In this document: positions 34,771 through 49,138 of the stretch, in pieces
Layout of the letters: each line of letters starts with the position of its first letter
Numbering within the stretch: the first letter of the stretch is position 1
NCBI GenBank assembly: GCA_013397435.1
Contig: VZRG01000007.1
Coordinates: 1,861,576-1,925,575, forward strand
Length of the DNA stretch: 64,000 bases
Reading direction: 5' to 3'
Source: Erythrocercus mccallii
Lineage: Eukaryota; Chordata; Aves; Passeriformes; Dicruridae
The notes under the pieces: generated by a model
What the model was told of the DNA's origin: nothing
Databases searched by the model: none
The model's input: only the letters and a program-made list of their open reading frames with translations
Position numbers and translations under genes: made by a program

Positions 34771-37700
34771 TCAATGTTGGCAATAACTGAGCTAAAATAT
34801 ACAGTGTGGAGACTAGGAACATGTGTGCAGCATTAGAAAGTATAACATTATTTTCAAATTTGAGCATTAATGACTATCCTCTAATCTCTCTTTCAGTACT
34901 CTGTGGAGGACACATATTCCACAGTGTTCTGTTCAACTGCAGGCTGTTATGAAGTTAGTAAGATTTTAGGACACTGAATATCCACTGGGAGCTAGTTAGA
35001 GCTGTAGTTCTGCCAATATTTTAATCAAAACTACAGTTTTGAAACACCCAGGTTGCTGAAAAACTGTTCTCAAGTTGCAACATTACAGCATTTTCACTCC
35101 TGCACAGTTAGGTCTTTTAATATACTTCTCTTCAAGCTCCAATTGAAACAAATGCATCTACCAGCTTATGGTGAAAACCATAAAGCCTAGGAACTTTTGA
35201 AAACAGACATTTTCTTGCTACTTTCATCTTTTCTACAGAACTTATTCTCTCAGATGAAAAAACTACATCTGTTTTGTAGCAGGACTGTCTTTGAGAGTAC
35301 AACTTGTAACGACCAACCGTACCAATGTAGTAATTAACTCCTTGGCAAGAAGAATAAAGAGCAATCTATTCATCCCTCATCAAACAGAAACTTTTCCATT
35401 CAGCTTATTCACTACATTGTTCACTTAAAGAAGAAGAATTTTTGGTTTGTTAAACAAAAAAGAAAAAAGAAATGTAGAACAGCCATATGACATGCAGGGT
35501 ACAAAAACTTGTCTATATTCTCAAAGATTATTAGTTCATTAGACAAAGTGTATTTAATTTAGGGTTTTTTTCCCTTGGATTCCAAATACACACTCAAATC
35601 AACCATGATCCTCTCCCCACTCACAAACAAGTACAGGATATAAATCAAAGGAATTCTCGTGGCTCACAAATTTCCTCTTAAAGCTACATGTTACATCAGA
35701 AATCAGACAATGGATACTTTACAAGAACATAATTTCTTTCCAATTATCTTTTAAATGAGATAAGAATTAATTAAAACCTAAAGACAAGACTTCTCTCTCC
35801 AGTAACAACTAATTTTAACATAAATATTTACACTTGCTGTTTGTACCTTCATTCTGAGGGACTTGGGATGAAAATGTGAATCCCCTGGAAATGATAATTT
35901 TATTCACAGTTAGTAGGTACTCAGGACAACAAAATTTATCAGAATTAGCTTTTAGGGGCTACTTTAGTCCTTCCATTAGTGATCATTTGATAGTTGCAAG
36001 GAAACTAACTTTTTTCTATGATGTTTCTCTTTTGTTGACATATCTCCAGCTCAGTAAGGAGGAGATTTAATTATTCTGTTTCAATTGTGTATTGCATGTA
36101 AGTGAAATGAGACCTCATGATTCTCCACTGGATGGGATGTTGAGCAAAACATGGTAGGCAATCTAAGATGGACATTATCCAGGAGAGAGGGAAAGAAGAT
36201 ACTTCTCATTGTAATTCTTCATTTTTCCATTTTTCTAATAACCACAATAATTTTCAAGCCTCAAGGGACAGGCTGATTTTTTGTGTATGGAAAATAAATC
36301 AGAATAACCTGCTTTGAAATAAGCCAGTCATCTTCAGACTTTTTGTGAAAACAACAGATCATACTACGGACAAATACTCTATGAAGTACAATTAGAGACC
36401 ACAAAAAGTTACTGCAAAAAGGGCAAATTTTACAGTTTTTAGATCCCTAGTAAATATGTATAAGCTTTTATCTTGTACTACATTCCAGTTTATCTGCAAC
36501 AGAGAGAATGTTAATTTCTATTTTAACAGAAAGCTCTGAATATTGCAAGTTTTTCTTCAAACTCCTATCCAGGGCTGAACAGTAGTGGCAAGATGGAGCT
36601 TTTTTAATAAATACACCAACATTTTGCAGTGAGTGTATACCATAACCATTTACATTGCACATGATCATACAGTAGGAGGAAACCTTTGGATGGAATTAGT
36701 TCACACAAATATTAGAAAAAATGACAATACTAACAGTTGCATCTTTTTTTTGCTTTGATTGATCTTTTGCATTTTTATTTCATGCCAGTAAACTGTGAAG
36801 AAATACCAAAAAGCTTTTTCTTTGTTCATAGGTACTTCCTAAGATTTACCTCATCTTTCAAAAACCATTTCAAATATCTCCAATGATAAAAAAGAACGCC
36901 AGCAACAAGCGCATGAAAGTGAATGCAAGTGTTAAACCAAAATGTTCTACAGTCAAAATCTGGTGGGCCATATCCTTTCATTCTCTACTGTTCCCAAGGA
37001 GACCGACAGCTGGATTTTCTTTTGTATAGAGATCTCACTGTGGTCCTAATGCAGTTGTTGGAAGGCTTGTGCTTAGTACTCAGTGAAAAAGTAACCTGTT
37101 TATGATACACTCATGCACAGGCTGCCTTTTAGTCACTATATGTCTTACAGATCCTACTTTCCTATTAGATCCTTGAAGCCCTTGTGTTTGTAAAAGCTTT
37201 TCTCTTTCAGTTGTTGGCTTTCTTACTGTACTGAGGAAAATGAAGATGAAATGAGTCTGCAGAGGTTGTTGAAATACACCAGATGCAGAATCTAAGGTAT
37301 CTAGTATGAAAATAGAAGGAAGAGCTACACAAATTTCACCTGGAAGCTCAAACTATTGAATTTCTTATAAATTAAGGCGAAAATAAGAGGGGTGGTTTTT
37401 TTAATAGTTCTTTTTTGATTTTGCTTTTTTTTTTAGGGTGGGAAGAGGACATGTGTGTTTTGGAAGTTTTTAAATTAAATCATTCAATTGCATTAACAAA
37501 TCACTAAACTTCTTTGGGCCTTACAGTCTAAACATCCAGTTTGCCAGCTAGCAGTAATGCTGCACGGCTTCTCTTAGGACTATGAGCCTAACACATAAAT
37601 GAGAAACTTCCACTTCAGACTGACATAGGTTTACCTTAATTAGAAACAATTTATAAGATTCTCAGTGTGTAATAGCCATGCTTCAATTGAAAATTATTCT

Positions 37701-38804
37701 TTTCCCTTAAAATGAGAGAATCAAATGTCTCAAAGTCTACCTGCAAAGGACAATGTCTTTTTCCATCAAATTAGTAGTAGGAATGCAGTAATCTCTGTAA
37801 ATGCCAGTGCTGCCTCAAAATAACATGCTTCTTTTACTCATTAAGTTATCAATAACTGCACCTTAAACCATTAAAATAATCTAAAGATTATTCATCTGAG
37901 TCCACCAGTTCCCAAAAATCAAGCCTACTCCCTTGGGAGATTGAGCTGCAGTTGTGCAGGGATGATATTTGCACAGTGTGATCCTCTCTTGGATGGGCTG
38001 GATCCTGCCAAATGCTTGCAAGAATATATCAAAATTCAACAATCTGTTCATTGCCCGAGATGCTGCTTGAAGAAGGTCTAATTTCTGGAGGGTAGTCAAA
38101 AAGAAGCAGGGAAAAGAGAGGTGTGTTCCTTAGACAATTGAACTACTTACACTATTTATCTGCATTCTTCCCAAGCATATGGAAATAGGCAGGGTTAGCC
38201 TTTGGGTATGAGCATAGGAGAAGTTGTTGGAAAGTGAATCAGAATGAAGTGAGGCTGAACATATGCTGTAAACTGAAAGAAAGATCCTCTGATTCCCCCT
38301 CACATTGCAAAGAGTTCCTGATGCTTATTTTTACTCAAAAAAATCAAGGAGTTTCAAGCCATGATGCTGAAGATGAGGGGTAGGTAAAGACAAGATGGGA
38401 GAAACATTATTCTGTCTCCTTCCATGTGAACAGAGATTCTACATGAGGATCTCACTGGAAAACCTGATTCCAATTATCATCTGCTTAGTAACTTTTATGA
38501 TCCTTGTGGAAGCCATTGACTTCAAAGCCTGTACTTTTTTTCAGGTGTCTCTTAGGGGGCACTGATCTGTAACCTCCTGTCATGCACAGGTATGCTATTA
38601 TATTTTCTGACATGAAGAAAACTGGAAAAAATAAATTTATTTCCTCAATTCACAGAGACTATAAGATAGTGGTAAACAGGTCCTTAGTCACTGGCAAAAG
38701 CATATTTACAATTGTTACTGAATGCACTGGTGTATTTTCTTTCCTTTTACCTGTGTTTTAAAGTAGCTGGCAAGTGCAATAGAATACGCTGGGGTTTAAT
38801 GCTT

Positions 38805-38819
38805 TTGTTGTTGTTGTTG
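38805..38819. repeat. (TTG)5 microsatellite
   Basis: Five perfect ttg units. Confidence 0.85.
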
Positions 38820-40492
38820 ATTTTTCCGAAGTAAACTTGGAATGATGATTAGGCAAATAGCGAAATGCAAACTTTTTTGCCTGTTTTCATACTTATAAAA
38901 TTGATGTTTCAAACCTAATTTCCTAGATTTCTCTGATTAAATATCAACAATATTTCATCCTAATTAGGACCATCAATGAAACAAAGTGTGTTTTTGTAGA
39001 ATTATCATACCTGCTTCAACTCCCAAAGTTATCCTTTTTGGTGCACCTTTATTGTTTGCATCATCTATTCTAGACTAATACATATTTTATGATCTACTAG
39101 GATAACCATAAAATATAGTTAAAAATATGTTTCTGCTTTAGTATTATATATCCTTAAAATAACATAAAGAACCATAATTTTGATTCACTGATGCTTATTC
39201 CTGAAAGATTTCCCCCAGTATTAGGCACAAGTAATATATAACAGTGAACATACTATGGAAATCTTACAAAGGGTCAGAATCTGCCAGTTTTATTTGTACT
39301 GAATAAAATCAGACATACATAAGTGGTCCTAATGTCAAGGGACTACCTAGCAAAAGAGGCCTTAGGTTAAAAAATAAAATTTATATCAAGAAAGCAACAA
39401 ATAAAACACTCTGTTTTCTGCCTATACAGTAGTCTGAGGCTTTGCTGGAGTCAACCAATGCACTCCATTAACTGGTAAGTGTATTTTTATTCCTCTGCTT
39501 TCCACAACCAGCTGAGTTTTATACAATTTTGATTCATGCCTTTATGCAATTTTTAACCTACTCCTTTCAACTTCCTTTCTAGTAATTCCTGCTCATTGTT
39601 TTTATCTTACTCTAAATTTTAGTAATATTTTCTTTCTTGCTGCTCACTTTTAAGACTCCTTAAGTACCTTAAAGTTCAATTATAAAATTTGTCTCATTAG
39701 CACAATATCAACAGAATAGAAGATGGAATGATTTTGTCAGAGTTGCTGAGAACTGGGCCTTCATCCATACCTGCAAACAGGTGCATATAAACAATGATCT
39801 TGTATACACCACTGCTTGCCTCTCCCATCTGTAGACATGGAAAAGACAGAATTCCTGTGTTTCGCAATATTCTTGATGCAATAAATTGGAAAATAATTTC
39901 ATCAGTTCCATCTGTCCCATTCTGTTGAAGGTAGCTGTTACCAATAATGTTTCAAAATATAGACTAATTTTCTTCAAAAACTAGGTAAAATATTCTGGGC
40001 AGAGATGACTGCTTTTCCATTCTGAGACCTGGTTTTCCCTCTTACTACATTAATGCTTCACTGATTTCAACATATTTATCCTCTGCTTACACTGATGTGA
40101 GAGAAGATTCGTTGTCATTAGCAGCCTCCTCAAACCTGCAGATCTAGATTAAACCTAGCACTGTAGCATGTCTGGAGGAGGAGGTTGGCAGCTAAGAACA
40201 ACATTTCTGAGCTTATACTGTTCTCTCCAGTGAAAAAGGCAAAGGAAATGTGAAGGCAAGGCAAAGTAAACTCTTGTAATATTTAGAAGAGAAGGGTAAA
40301 ATTTCTTCCAAAGAAGTACTCCAAGGAGGTTTAGGTATTAGTTCTATTTCCATTTCTAACTCTCAAAAAAATGTTTAGTTGTGCTAAGATTAAAAGAAGT
40401 CACTCTCTCCATCTAGGGAAGAATCCAAGCCTCCTAACGTTTGTCTTAAAGACTTAGATCTATTCCACCTAAACCAAACTATATGATATGTA

Positions 40493-40620
40493 GGCCAGGT
40501 TGGATAAGTCCTTGAACAACCTGGTCTAGTAGGAGGTGTCCATGCTCATGGCAGGGGGGTTGAGACTAGATGATCTTTAAGGTTCTTTCCAGCCAAAACC
40601 ATTTTACAATTCCATGAATC
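40493..40620 (+). mobile_element. CR1 3' end fragment, plus strand
   Basis: A 5'-truncated CR1 of about 128 bp. It shows the standard 3' UTR order: ggccaggttggataagtcct (40494-40513), 'aacctggtctagtaggaggt' (about 40519-40538), 'gactagatgatctttaagg' (40564-40582), and the degraded terminus acaattccatgaatc (40606-40620). Confidence 0.88.
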
Positions 40621-40659
40621 AGTAATTTTCATAAAACAATGATGCTGCATGGAAGTATT

Positions 40660-40780
40660 TCATAGAGTTATAGGACTGCAGAATGTTAAGGGGTGAAAGG
40701 GACCTTAAAGATTACCTAGCCCCAACCCCTGTGTCATTAAAGACCTTTAAACCTGCCTAATTTCAGCACAGCCTTGTAAT
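40660..40780 (-). mobile_element. CR1 3' end fragment, minus strand
   Basis: The reverse complement of a CR1 terminus: tcatagagttataggactgc (40660-40679) followed by aaagggaccttaaagattac and 'ctagccccaacccct' (40696-40730), then degraded 3' UTR to about 40,780. It lies 39 bp from the plus-strand CR1 end, so the two fragments point their 3' ends at each other. Confidence 0.82.
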
Positions 40781-43700
40781 ATAAACAGTCTATAGTCAAA
40801 TTACTACTGAGGGGACTTTGATTCCCTGTGTTGGATGGGATTCTCAAAAGAAAGAGATGGGCTACCACAAGTAAGGAATATGGGGGAGTAAGGGATCTGG
40901 AATCCTTGTTCAGGAGTATTTGAGGAAGGTGGAGGGTAGAGAAAGATAATTCTTAATTGGATTGTTTTTATATAGTTTTTTTTTTTTCAATTTTGGGAAG
41001 CTCCATTTAATTATTAAGATGCCTTATCTAACATTCTTCATCCTCTATTCCATTTAGTACATAATCTAATCTTTTCCTGTCAATGAAATTGTCATCTTTG
41101 GAGGTAAAAGAAGGAAAGATAATAGTATGACTTTTTCTTCCTCATTTTTAGAAAGACATTGCAAAAGTACTAGATGTAATTTGGACTTTGAGGGCTGTGA
41201 TCATACACTGCACTGCAAAAAACTTCTTTTGATGAATATAAATGAATGGATTAAATTTCCTGGCCAAACAAAAAAGACATCACTGTGTTATACAAAATTA
41301 CTTTTGATTGTTTGTATCTAAACTGTAAGCTCAAGTCAGTGTTAACACATATTATTAAACTAAAAATCACTTAAATTTAGTAAAAGCCACCTTGCTAGAG
41401 GCATTCTTGTTTACCTTTGTGAACAATTGTTCCCTAATAATTCATATAGTACATCTACCCAGTAAAAACATTGGTTTTTCTATGATCCTGTATTTTACCA
41501 TTCAGAGTAATTCTCTTGCCATCTGATTGTAACATGGGAACATCCAAGCTGAGAGTGTTAACTGGCAGATAGCTGGGGCATGCAAGATGAAAGATGAAAT
41601 TTGAAAGCAACCCGGTGTTTCAGCCTCCTATGTTAGACTCCCAGACCTGCTAGCTTTGATTCTTAGCTATTTCTATGAATCATTTAACTACCATGAACCT
41701 AATCTCCCTAGGGAATCAGGAGGGAAATAAAAAAGGAAAGAGAAAGCAGTGGTCAAAAAAAGATGTAGAGAGAGATTTGGGAATAAAGGGAGTGAGTGAG
41801 AAATTTTAATGGAAACTTTTAGAATTACTCATGGATTTTTTGGATGCAGTGTCAAAGAAGGCAACATTTGAAGCCAAGCTTGTGCTTCTGATGTCAAAGT
41901 GGCTTAAGAAAAACCTTACTTTTTGCTCACTGGAGGTGAAAGGAATCTCAAAACTCATTCTTTTGTAAAGAGCTCTCAGAGACATGTGAAGTGTCCAAGA
42001 TTCATTACATTGTTTGCATATTCACACTTGTTTTGCCACTAGGCATTGTGTTGGGCTTTTTGTTTACATGGATTCAATTTCATATCTATATGCTTATTCT
42101 AATTTGCAGTCTACCACTTTGGTAAAAAAAAGTTCTTCCAGTTACATCTTTCAACACTGTCTAGCACCAGAAATCCTTAGGAAGTTAGGGTCTGAAACAG
42201 TGTTCCCTCTTGCCAACACTTTCTGCTTCACACCAAAATATTGAAGCTTTAGCAGTCTAAATGGCTGTCAAAGTAATCAAGAGTTCTACAGTAAAGACTC
42301 AAAACCTTTGAAATAAGTTTGGCCAATGAGAAGAAACTGTTTATGACTATCAAAGATACGCGGAACTTCATATTTTGCATGCTATTTCAGTCACTATTTC
42401 AGACAGATTAAGGGCATTTATATTTAGCACTGAATGTATAAAAGGATGTAACTACAATCTCAAATACTACCCCTGAATTAGCTCAAACAGCTCCATGAGT
42501 TTGGCCTTTAGCTGCTCACCAATATTCTCCACACCATTACATTTTACATTGTACTACAGTAAACCATTACCACAAAACCTCTGGAGCAATGTAATTTGCT
42601 GAACCAGAAAATTGAGATAACCACTTGTATAGCACATTTTGACTGAGCTCATCAGTTCTATAATGCCTGGTGATGACAAGTCTAAGGCAGAGAATCTGGT
42701 GAAGAGTTGCTACAGACACTGTGCATATTGAAAGGAGACAGACTTTAATGACAATCTGATAAAAAATGGCATTGCTGTAATTGCTCCTTATATTACTATA
42801 TAAAGGCTATATCAAAAAACTCAACCCACAGAAGTTAAATCAACAAAGAGAAAGCTATTTGCAAATATCTTCACTGATGTGAACGCTGGTGTAGGGTTTC
42901 AGAATTGTATCTATGTGAACAAATGACCAGGTAAAATTCCTGGTCTACTTTCATCTCTCTCAGGGCACTGGGAGTTGAGGCAGCTGAAATGAAGTCATCT
43001 TTGTTTGTTTCTGTGCAGGCAGGCAAGAGCCATGGAAAATATTTTATAGGGGTATGAATAGAGCAGTGGTTCTTTACCTGTTACAAGGAAAGTTTCATTT
43101 TGGAGATAGAGTAAAACTATTTTAAGACTTACAGCTAGATTACAGCACTAGTTCTGTAGGTCTGGGATTGAGGGAAGACAAGCTAAAGGCAAGAGATTGT
43201 TTGGGCAATCTGTGCTTTGTACTGTGTGGAGGAATGATGTGTGAGGCAGCACTTCTTGACCTAGCTCTGCTTAGCAGATGTGTCAGTCTGGCTTAAATCA
43301 TCCTACTTTCAGTCACTTAGAAATATCTGAGTTACCTTTACTAGACTGTCACAGACTGCAACTAACTTGCACAATTGCCAAGTCTCCCCAGAAATCAAAA
43401 CTGTGCTTGTCACCAAGCCAAAGAGCAGCAGTAATTGGGTCTCATAACCTTGCATTCAGGAGCATCTTCCTGATATTCCTGTTATAGAAATTAAGGGAAG
43501 GTCTGTAGTTGTTCAAAGGAAATCTAATTTATTTACTCTAAGTGCACCAAAATTATATCTTTTTCCTCCTTTGCTATAAGCTGAGGTGTAACTACCACCC
43601 AAGTTTGTGGTTTTACTTCTGAGATGAAAGCTGTTACTTTTATCACACTCTTAGTTCCAATGAGGATTTGTGAGAAAGCTAGATGAAACAGCACAGCACC

Positions 43701-46700
43701 AGAAAATGTGAAAATAGCGTATCATATACACATAGGTCAGCTTTACATTACTCATTTTTCCAAATTAAACATTTTTACTTTAAAATGCTAGATTTTCCAA
43801 AAAGCTAAGACTCTAAAATGACCTGCTCATGATTATTATCAAGGACTTCAGGGGAAAAAAACTTGACAGGTATTCATCTGCTGAGACACTGACAAGATTT
43901 GGAAAGGAAATATCTACAAAGAAATTGTGACATTGAGACAATCAACTATAGCTAAATTTGAATGACCCTGTGAAATTCTCATTGGGATATTTCTCTATGA
44001 CTAGCAAGTTTTTTAATTTTCATAAACATTTTCTGATGCAAGAGTGGTATCATGTCTGTGATATGCTGTGTGGATACAGTATCCATTTATACACAAGGAC
44101 ATTTATGCATAACTTGCCTGCAGTTCTTGCTCAGGCACCCATGCAAGTCTGTTAATTTGAATGATGTAAATGTGAAGGACTTCTTTACTGTGCCGTGGCT
44201 CCACCAGGACCTTGCCATCTTGTGACAGACAAATTGGTAGGAACTATATACCTCTCTTTTACCAACTAATACTTATAATGTGACATCAGTCATGTAATTT
44301 TTAATGATTCAGGCCCATGACACCAGCTGATGTCAAAGACAAGAGAGGAAAAGCTAGTTGAATCTATGATTGTCTGGAAATTCTAGCAAGGCACTAAGAT
44401 TTTGTATATAGACAACTTTTCTGTCCCCAAACCAAGATGCTTCACAAAACCTTTAGATTGATGCAGGAAATATTTCCATTAACCTTTTGAAAATATAATT
44501 GTATAAAGAGAATTGAATAGTGTATTCACATTTGCAAACGTTGTTTTGCCATGTTGCTGTTATTCTGTTCTCCCAGCCTGAGACATAACATTTTCAACCA
44601 GAGTGTAATTTAAGAGGGTTTGAAAGAAACTCTAAAGAGATTAAAATATCATTAATGGATAGAGTGCATTTAGTTTGTTTGTCATTAACTTTTCAGTACC
44701 ACATTTTCTTGCCTATAGACAATACTGTAATGATTTACATGTGCCACAGCTTCACATCAAGTTCCAGATGTTCACAGTAACAACTGCTGTCTGAAAATAT
44801 TGAGACACTCGTTAGAAATAAACTATATGAGGCTTTCAAGTTGTGATGTACCCAGTGCTTTTGAAGATAATGAATTCAAGCTAGGAGGAGTTTTCTAGCA
44901 CCTTTCTGTTCTTTGCATGTTTTTGACAGTAAGTGTGAATCAGGAATGTGGCTAAAATTATCCCTGGGTGAATCAGCTTCTCATTATTTACCAAGCTCTT
45001 TTCAAAGCATCATCTAATTATAGAAAAGACAAGAAGACAAAGACTTCAATAAATCCTATTTTTTAAAAGAAATTTGACTTGAAATCTTGTTTTAACTGTT
45101 CCTCACTCTCACGATGAGTTTTCTGTGCTGTGAACCAATGTAATTGATGCAGCTACAACACACCCATTCTTGCCTGTTTGCTTGGGGCTGGAAACATATA
45201 AAACAATTCTTGACAGGAGCTACAGTCTTGTGTCAGGTATAACCTACAGCAACCATAAGGGATTCTTGTGTAGTTGCTGACACTTGAGGGTTTATTGCAC
45301 AGCTGCTGATTTTTCAAGATGTTCCCTGTCAGTATCAGTTGCACTTTGTCAGCTTCTATCCCCATTTAGCACAAAGCATTCCTGGGAAATTTTCATTCAA
45401 GTAGCGCTTGTGGATCAGGCTGCAGTTGCTCCTTGCACAATGGTCCAAGAACAAAGCACCCAAAAAGGTATATTTTCTGCTTTTCTAGCCACAGGCATCT
45501 GTTAAATCACCTCTGTGCCTACTGAAGCTCACCGTAATATGCACCAAAATCTTGACATCACAGACTTCCAGCGTTTCTTGACTACTGAAGACACATTAAG
45601 CAACTTTGGCCTTACATCTCCTGAAAATAGTGCTAGAAGCTAAGTAACCTGGCAACATGCTCCAGGTAGAAGGATAAAAGGTGGAATACAGTATCCCAGG
45701 CCAAAGGAGAATTATTATCATATGGAACTTTAATTATGAATGGGCTCATGGATCACAAGAGATATTGTGCTAAAATCTGTGAGGACCTAGAACAAGCGCT
45801 TGTGATTTGTATTTAAAGGTGCTCCAAAAATTCTACTTTGCATTCACACATCACAGGAAGGAAATTATAACATTCAACCTAGTACTCAGTAACTTGGTGC
45901 CAGAGCAAATCCATTCCACATTACAGACAACAATGTAAATAAGATATAATGGATGTTATAGATTTATGATAAATAAAAAATGCCTGGTGTCTCCTCCATC
46001 AGCAAACATAATGTTTCAATACAAAAGACCTCAAAAGATAATTTGTTTTCAAACAGCTGACTTTTACAAAATTCTCTTATCACATTCCAGAACAAGATAA
46101 CATCTCTGAAGAGAGTCAATCCAGTAGCACTTACTACTTTAATCAATACCTATTTACAGAAACAGTAAAGAGAAATAAATGAAAACTTATTAATCACTAG
46201 TTGTCTGTAGAAACTCTTTTAACATTTATAAAACAGTGTTAGAAGCACACTGTTCTGCACCAGTTATCCAGCTATTTGCTACACCAATTGCACCATTCAA
46301 CATATATATTTCAATAAATATTTCAATGTTATTTTCTTTCTACAATGCAGGCTCTGCAGGCAGGGAAACGAGGGGGACTGGTCTCTGGAATTTGAAGGAA
46401 AACTGCATCTAAATTATCAGTATTTGAGTAGTAATAGCAACAAAGTGCATCTATGAAATTTTTAGTGATTTAGAATGAAGAAACATCAAAAATACTCACA
46501 GTATCTGTATATTCTGAATTAAGACAGGAATATATGAATGGCACACAGTTTAGAGTTTTAATTTTTTTGAATTCTGGGTTTTTTTTCTTTCCTTCAAGAG
46601 CTTAGACTCACTGATTTTAGGTTTTTTAACAAACAGAAAAAGGATAATAAGGAGTTCCCTCCTGAAGGAAAAAAAATATCACTCCAAGTCAAGGGAATTT

Positions 46701-48090
46701 TCATATATTGCACATTCATTTATAGATTAAGATCTCCATTTTCTCAGCCCTATAGGATCTGTCTAAGATTTGACAAGATACTGACTTCAAACCTGAAACT
46801 ACTGGACATCTCATATTTCGTCCTACAAATCCAAGTTGCCATATTCACAGATTCCATTTCATGCCATCAGGCATTTTTTTGACAAAAATCAAACAAACTC
46901 CTTTACAGTCAGTGGAAGCTTTTCATGAAAGTAATTTTGTACAGACTGACACTTCTTAAACATAGACCTTCTTGTGATATATATCAAAGGCTAACTACTT
47001 TGGAAAAAACCCACCCAGCTACAGGACAATTTATTAATTATGTCCTATAAGATTCCTCTCGTGACCTGATCAATATGTTTGACATAAAGTGACACTACAT
47101 TTGGGAAGCTCTGACAAATAATTTTTCCTTGGGTTATTATAAAGTGCTCCATTTTCACTGAGCCTGTGCTAAGACTGCCTACAGGAATCCCTCAAAAAAC
47201 CCCATACTTTTTCATCCCAAAAACCTTAAGCAGTAGTATTTTCCTAAACATCTGTCAAATGAGATCTTAAAAGACTGGTTGGTTGATAATATTTGGTAGA
47301 AGGTTAATGTTTTTAAAATAAAATTCAGCTGCCAAATTTGTAGGCAGAAAGACAAGGAAGCACTTCTATTGCTGGGGAAGCCCTTGTGCAAGGACTGAAA
47401 CCAGGAATTTTGAGCAGCTCCACATCTCTGCATCCTCCCAGTCAGATGTGTCTGCATCCTCCATCCCTTGACACACCACTATCCCTGTGCTCTTCTTATA
47501 TCACAGAGACAGTATTTGTCTCTTTCTTGTCAGTGTTCTCTGTCAGCTAAATCCCCTGTACTCTCTAATGTCCCTCTCCTCTAGCAGGGAAAAATAGGGA
47601 AAAGCCTTTGCCATCTGACTGAGAATTGTGCCATGCGGCATAGGGAGTACCTATAGTTTCAGATACTGGAATAGAATTTGGAAATATTATTGTAAATCCA
47701 ACTAATTTCTTTCAAATACATAGTGATTTTTAGATAGCACCACCATTATCAACATAGCAGCATGTTACATTTAGCATAGCTAGCATACCTCAAATTCAGG
47801 AAATAAGAAAAAGTAGTCTTTCCAATAAAACATGCAGACTGTTTGCAAGAGAGAGTTAAAACCATTGATAAAACAAGCAGTCATCTAGCACTGCTTTTTT
47901 AGATTTTGTCTCATTTCGTCAAAATATTATCATAAAAAGAGTCATAAAAGTTAACAATGCATAAGTCTATTTCTTCAGCTTTTCCCCATTACCCTTAATG
48001 CTTCTTCCTAAAAGTCAGAATTTCATAAAACTAAACATACTTTTGGATAAGGATGTGCTCTTTACAAGCAAGTGATGAAGATGTGTGATA

Positions 48091-48114
48091 AAAATAAATA
48101 AATAAATAAATAAA
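48091..48114. repeat. (AAAT)n microsatellite
   Basis: About six aaat units. Confidence 0.85.
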
Positions 48115-48807
48115 ATTTAAAGAATATAAAGCCCTTAATGACATCTGTGTGCTTTTTACCTGATAATGTTTCAGAACATCTGCTGAATGTTCCTAGGAAA
48201 AGAGCTTCACAGAGAGACAGAACAGTACAGGTCAGCAAAACATCTCCTCAAGACCTTCAGGCATTTTCTTTTCTTTTTTTTTCCCCTTGAGGAAAAGTTG
48301 CAGTTGTCTCCATTTTAACAGTGTTCCATGAGGACTTCGCGCATCACCATTCACAGCAGTCAGAAACCAAGCATAAACAGCAAAAAATATAAGACAAGAC
48401 TGTTCAAAAATCACAGATGATGATCGATAGGTAGGGACATTATTATGAGGTTTCCTGGCACTTGGAGTGCACCTTTAGGGCTTACCCTGACAAGGAAGTA
48501 GCCTCCTTAAGCCTATTGAAATTAAAATAAAAGATGACAAATCACAGAAGGTAGAATTAAGCTGTGTAGATAACCAAACTTCTATCTTCCGTTTTCTTTT
48601 CTACTTCAACCTGGCAGCATTATTTGGAGAGGGGACCCAAGGGTGTGGCAAGAGATGGGTAGATTTTTCTCTATAATAAATCCTATCAAGAGGACAACAG
48701 TATAGGAGATGGCAATATTCTTGAACTGCTCAGAAGACATCTTCTCAGATATCCTCTCTGCCTTTCAAACTTGCTTAAATTTGCTAGGAATAAACTAACC
48801 TGATCCT

Positions 48808-48855
48808 CTTCTTTTTAATTTTTTGGGGGTTGTTTTTTTGTTTTGTTTTTCTTTT
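48808..48855. repeat. T-rich tract with G runs
   Basis: A T-dominated stretch with ggggg and isolated G. Low complexity. Confidence 0.7.
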
Positions 48856-49060
48856 ACATGTCTTAATTTTTTAAAAAAGAAAAGAGAAGGTAAAACATTA
48901 GAGCATTAGAAGAATGCAGACAAACGTTCTACCCTAAAATACTTTCACTATCTAAATTTATTCTTAGAGCTGCCCTTCTGTACTATGACAAAGAAAGTAT
49001 GAGGATGGAAATTAAAAGAAAACTATTCCAAAATATCTATCAAGTAATAATTTTGTGTGG

Positions 49061-49138
49061 TCTATTATATGATGCACATATATCACATTATATATATGTT
49101 ATGCACATGTATCACACGTTTCTCTATTATATGATGCA
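49061..49138. repeat. Local nested direct repeats (16 bp at 62-bp spacing)
   Basis: tctattatatgatgca occurs identically at 49061-49076 and 49123-49138. Between them atgcacatatatcaca (49072) recurs as atgcacatgtatcaca (49101). It looks like a small decayed tandem duplication. It lies inside a 117-codon open frame, which argues that the frame is a by-product of repeats. Confidence 0.75.

Larger units (their letters stand above)
30401..40492. other. AT-rich, no gene or element recognised
   Basis: About 10 kb without a defensible gene. Open frames are at most 92 codons from an ATG. A (TA)n and a (TTG)n microsatellite, a 16-bp palindrome, and one stop-free stretch following a splice-acceptor-like site (32269-32589) are described separately. 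Confidence 0.5.
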
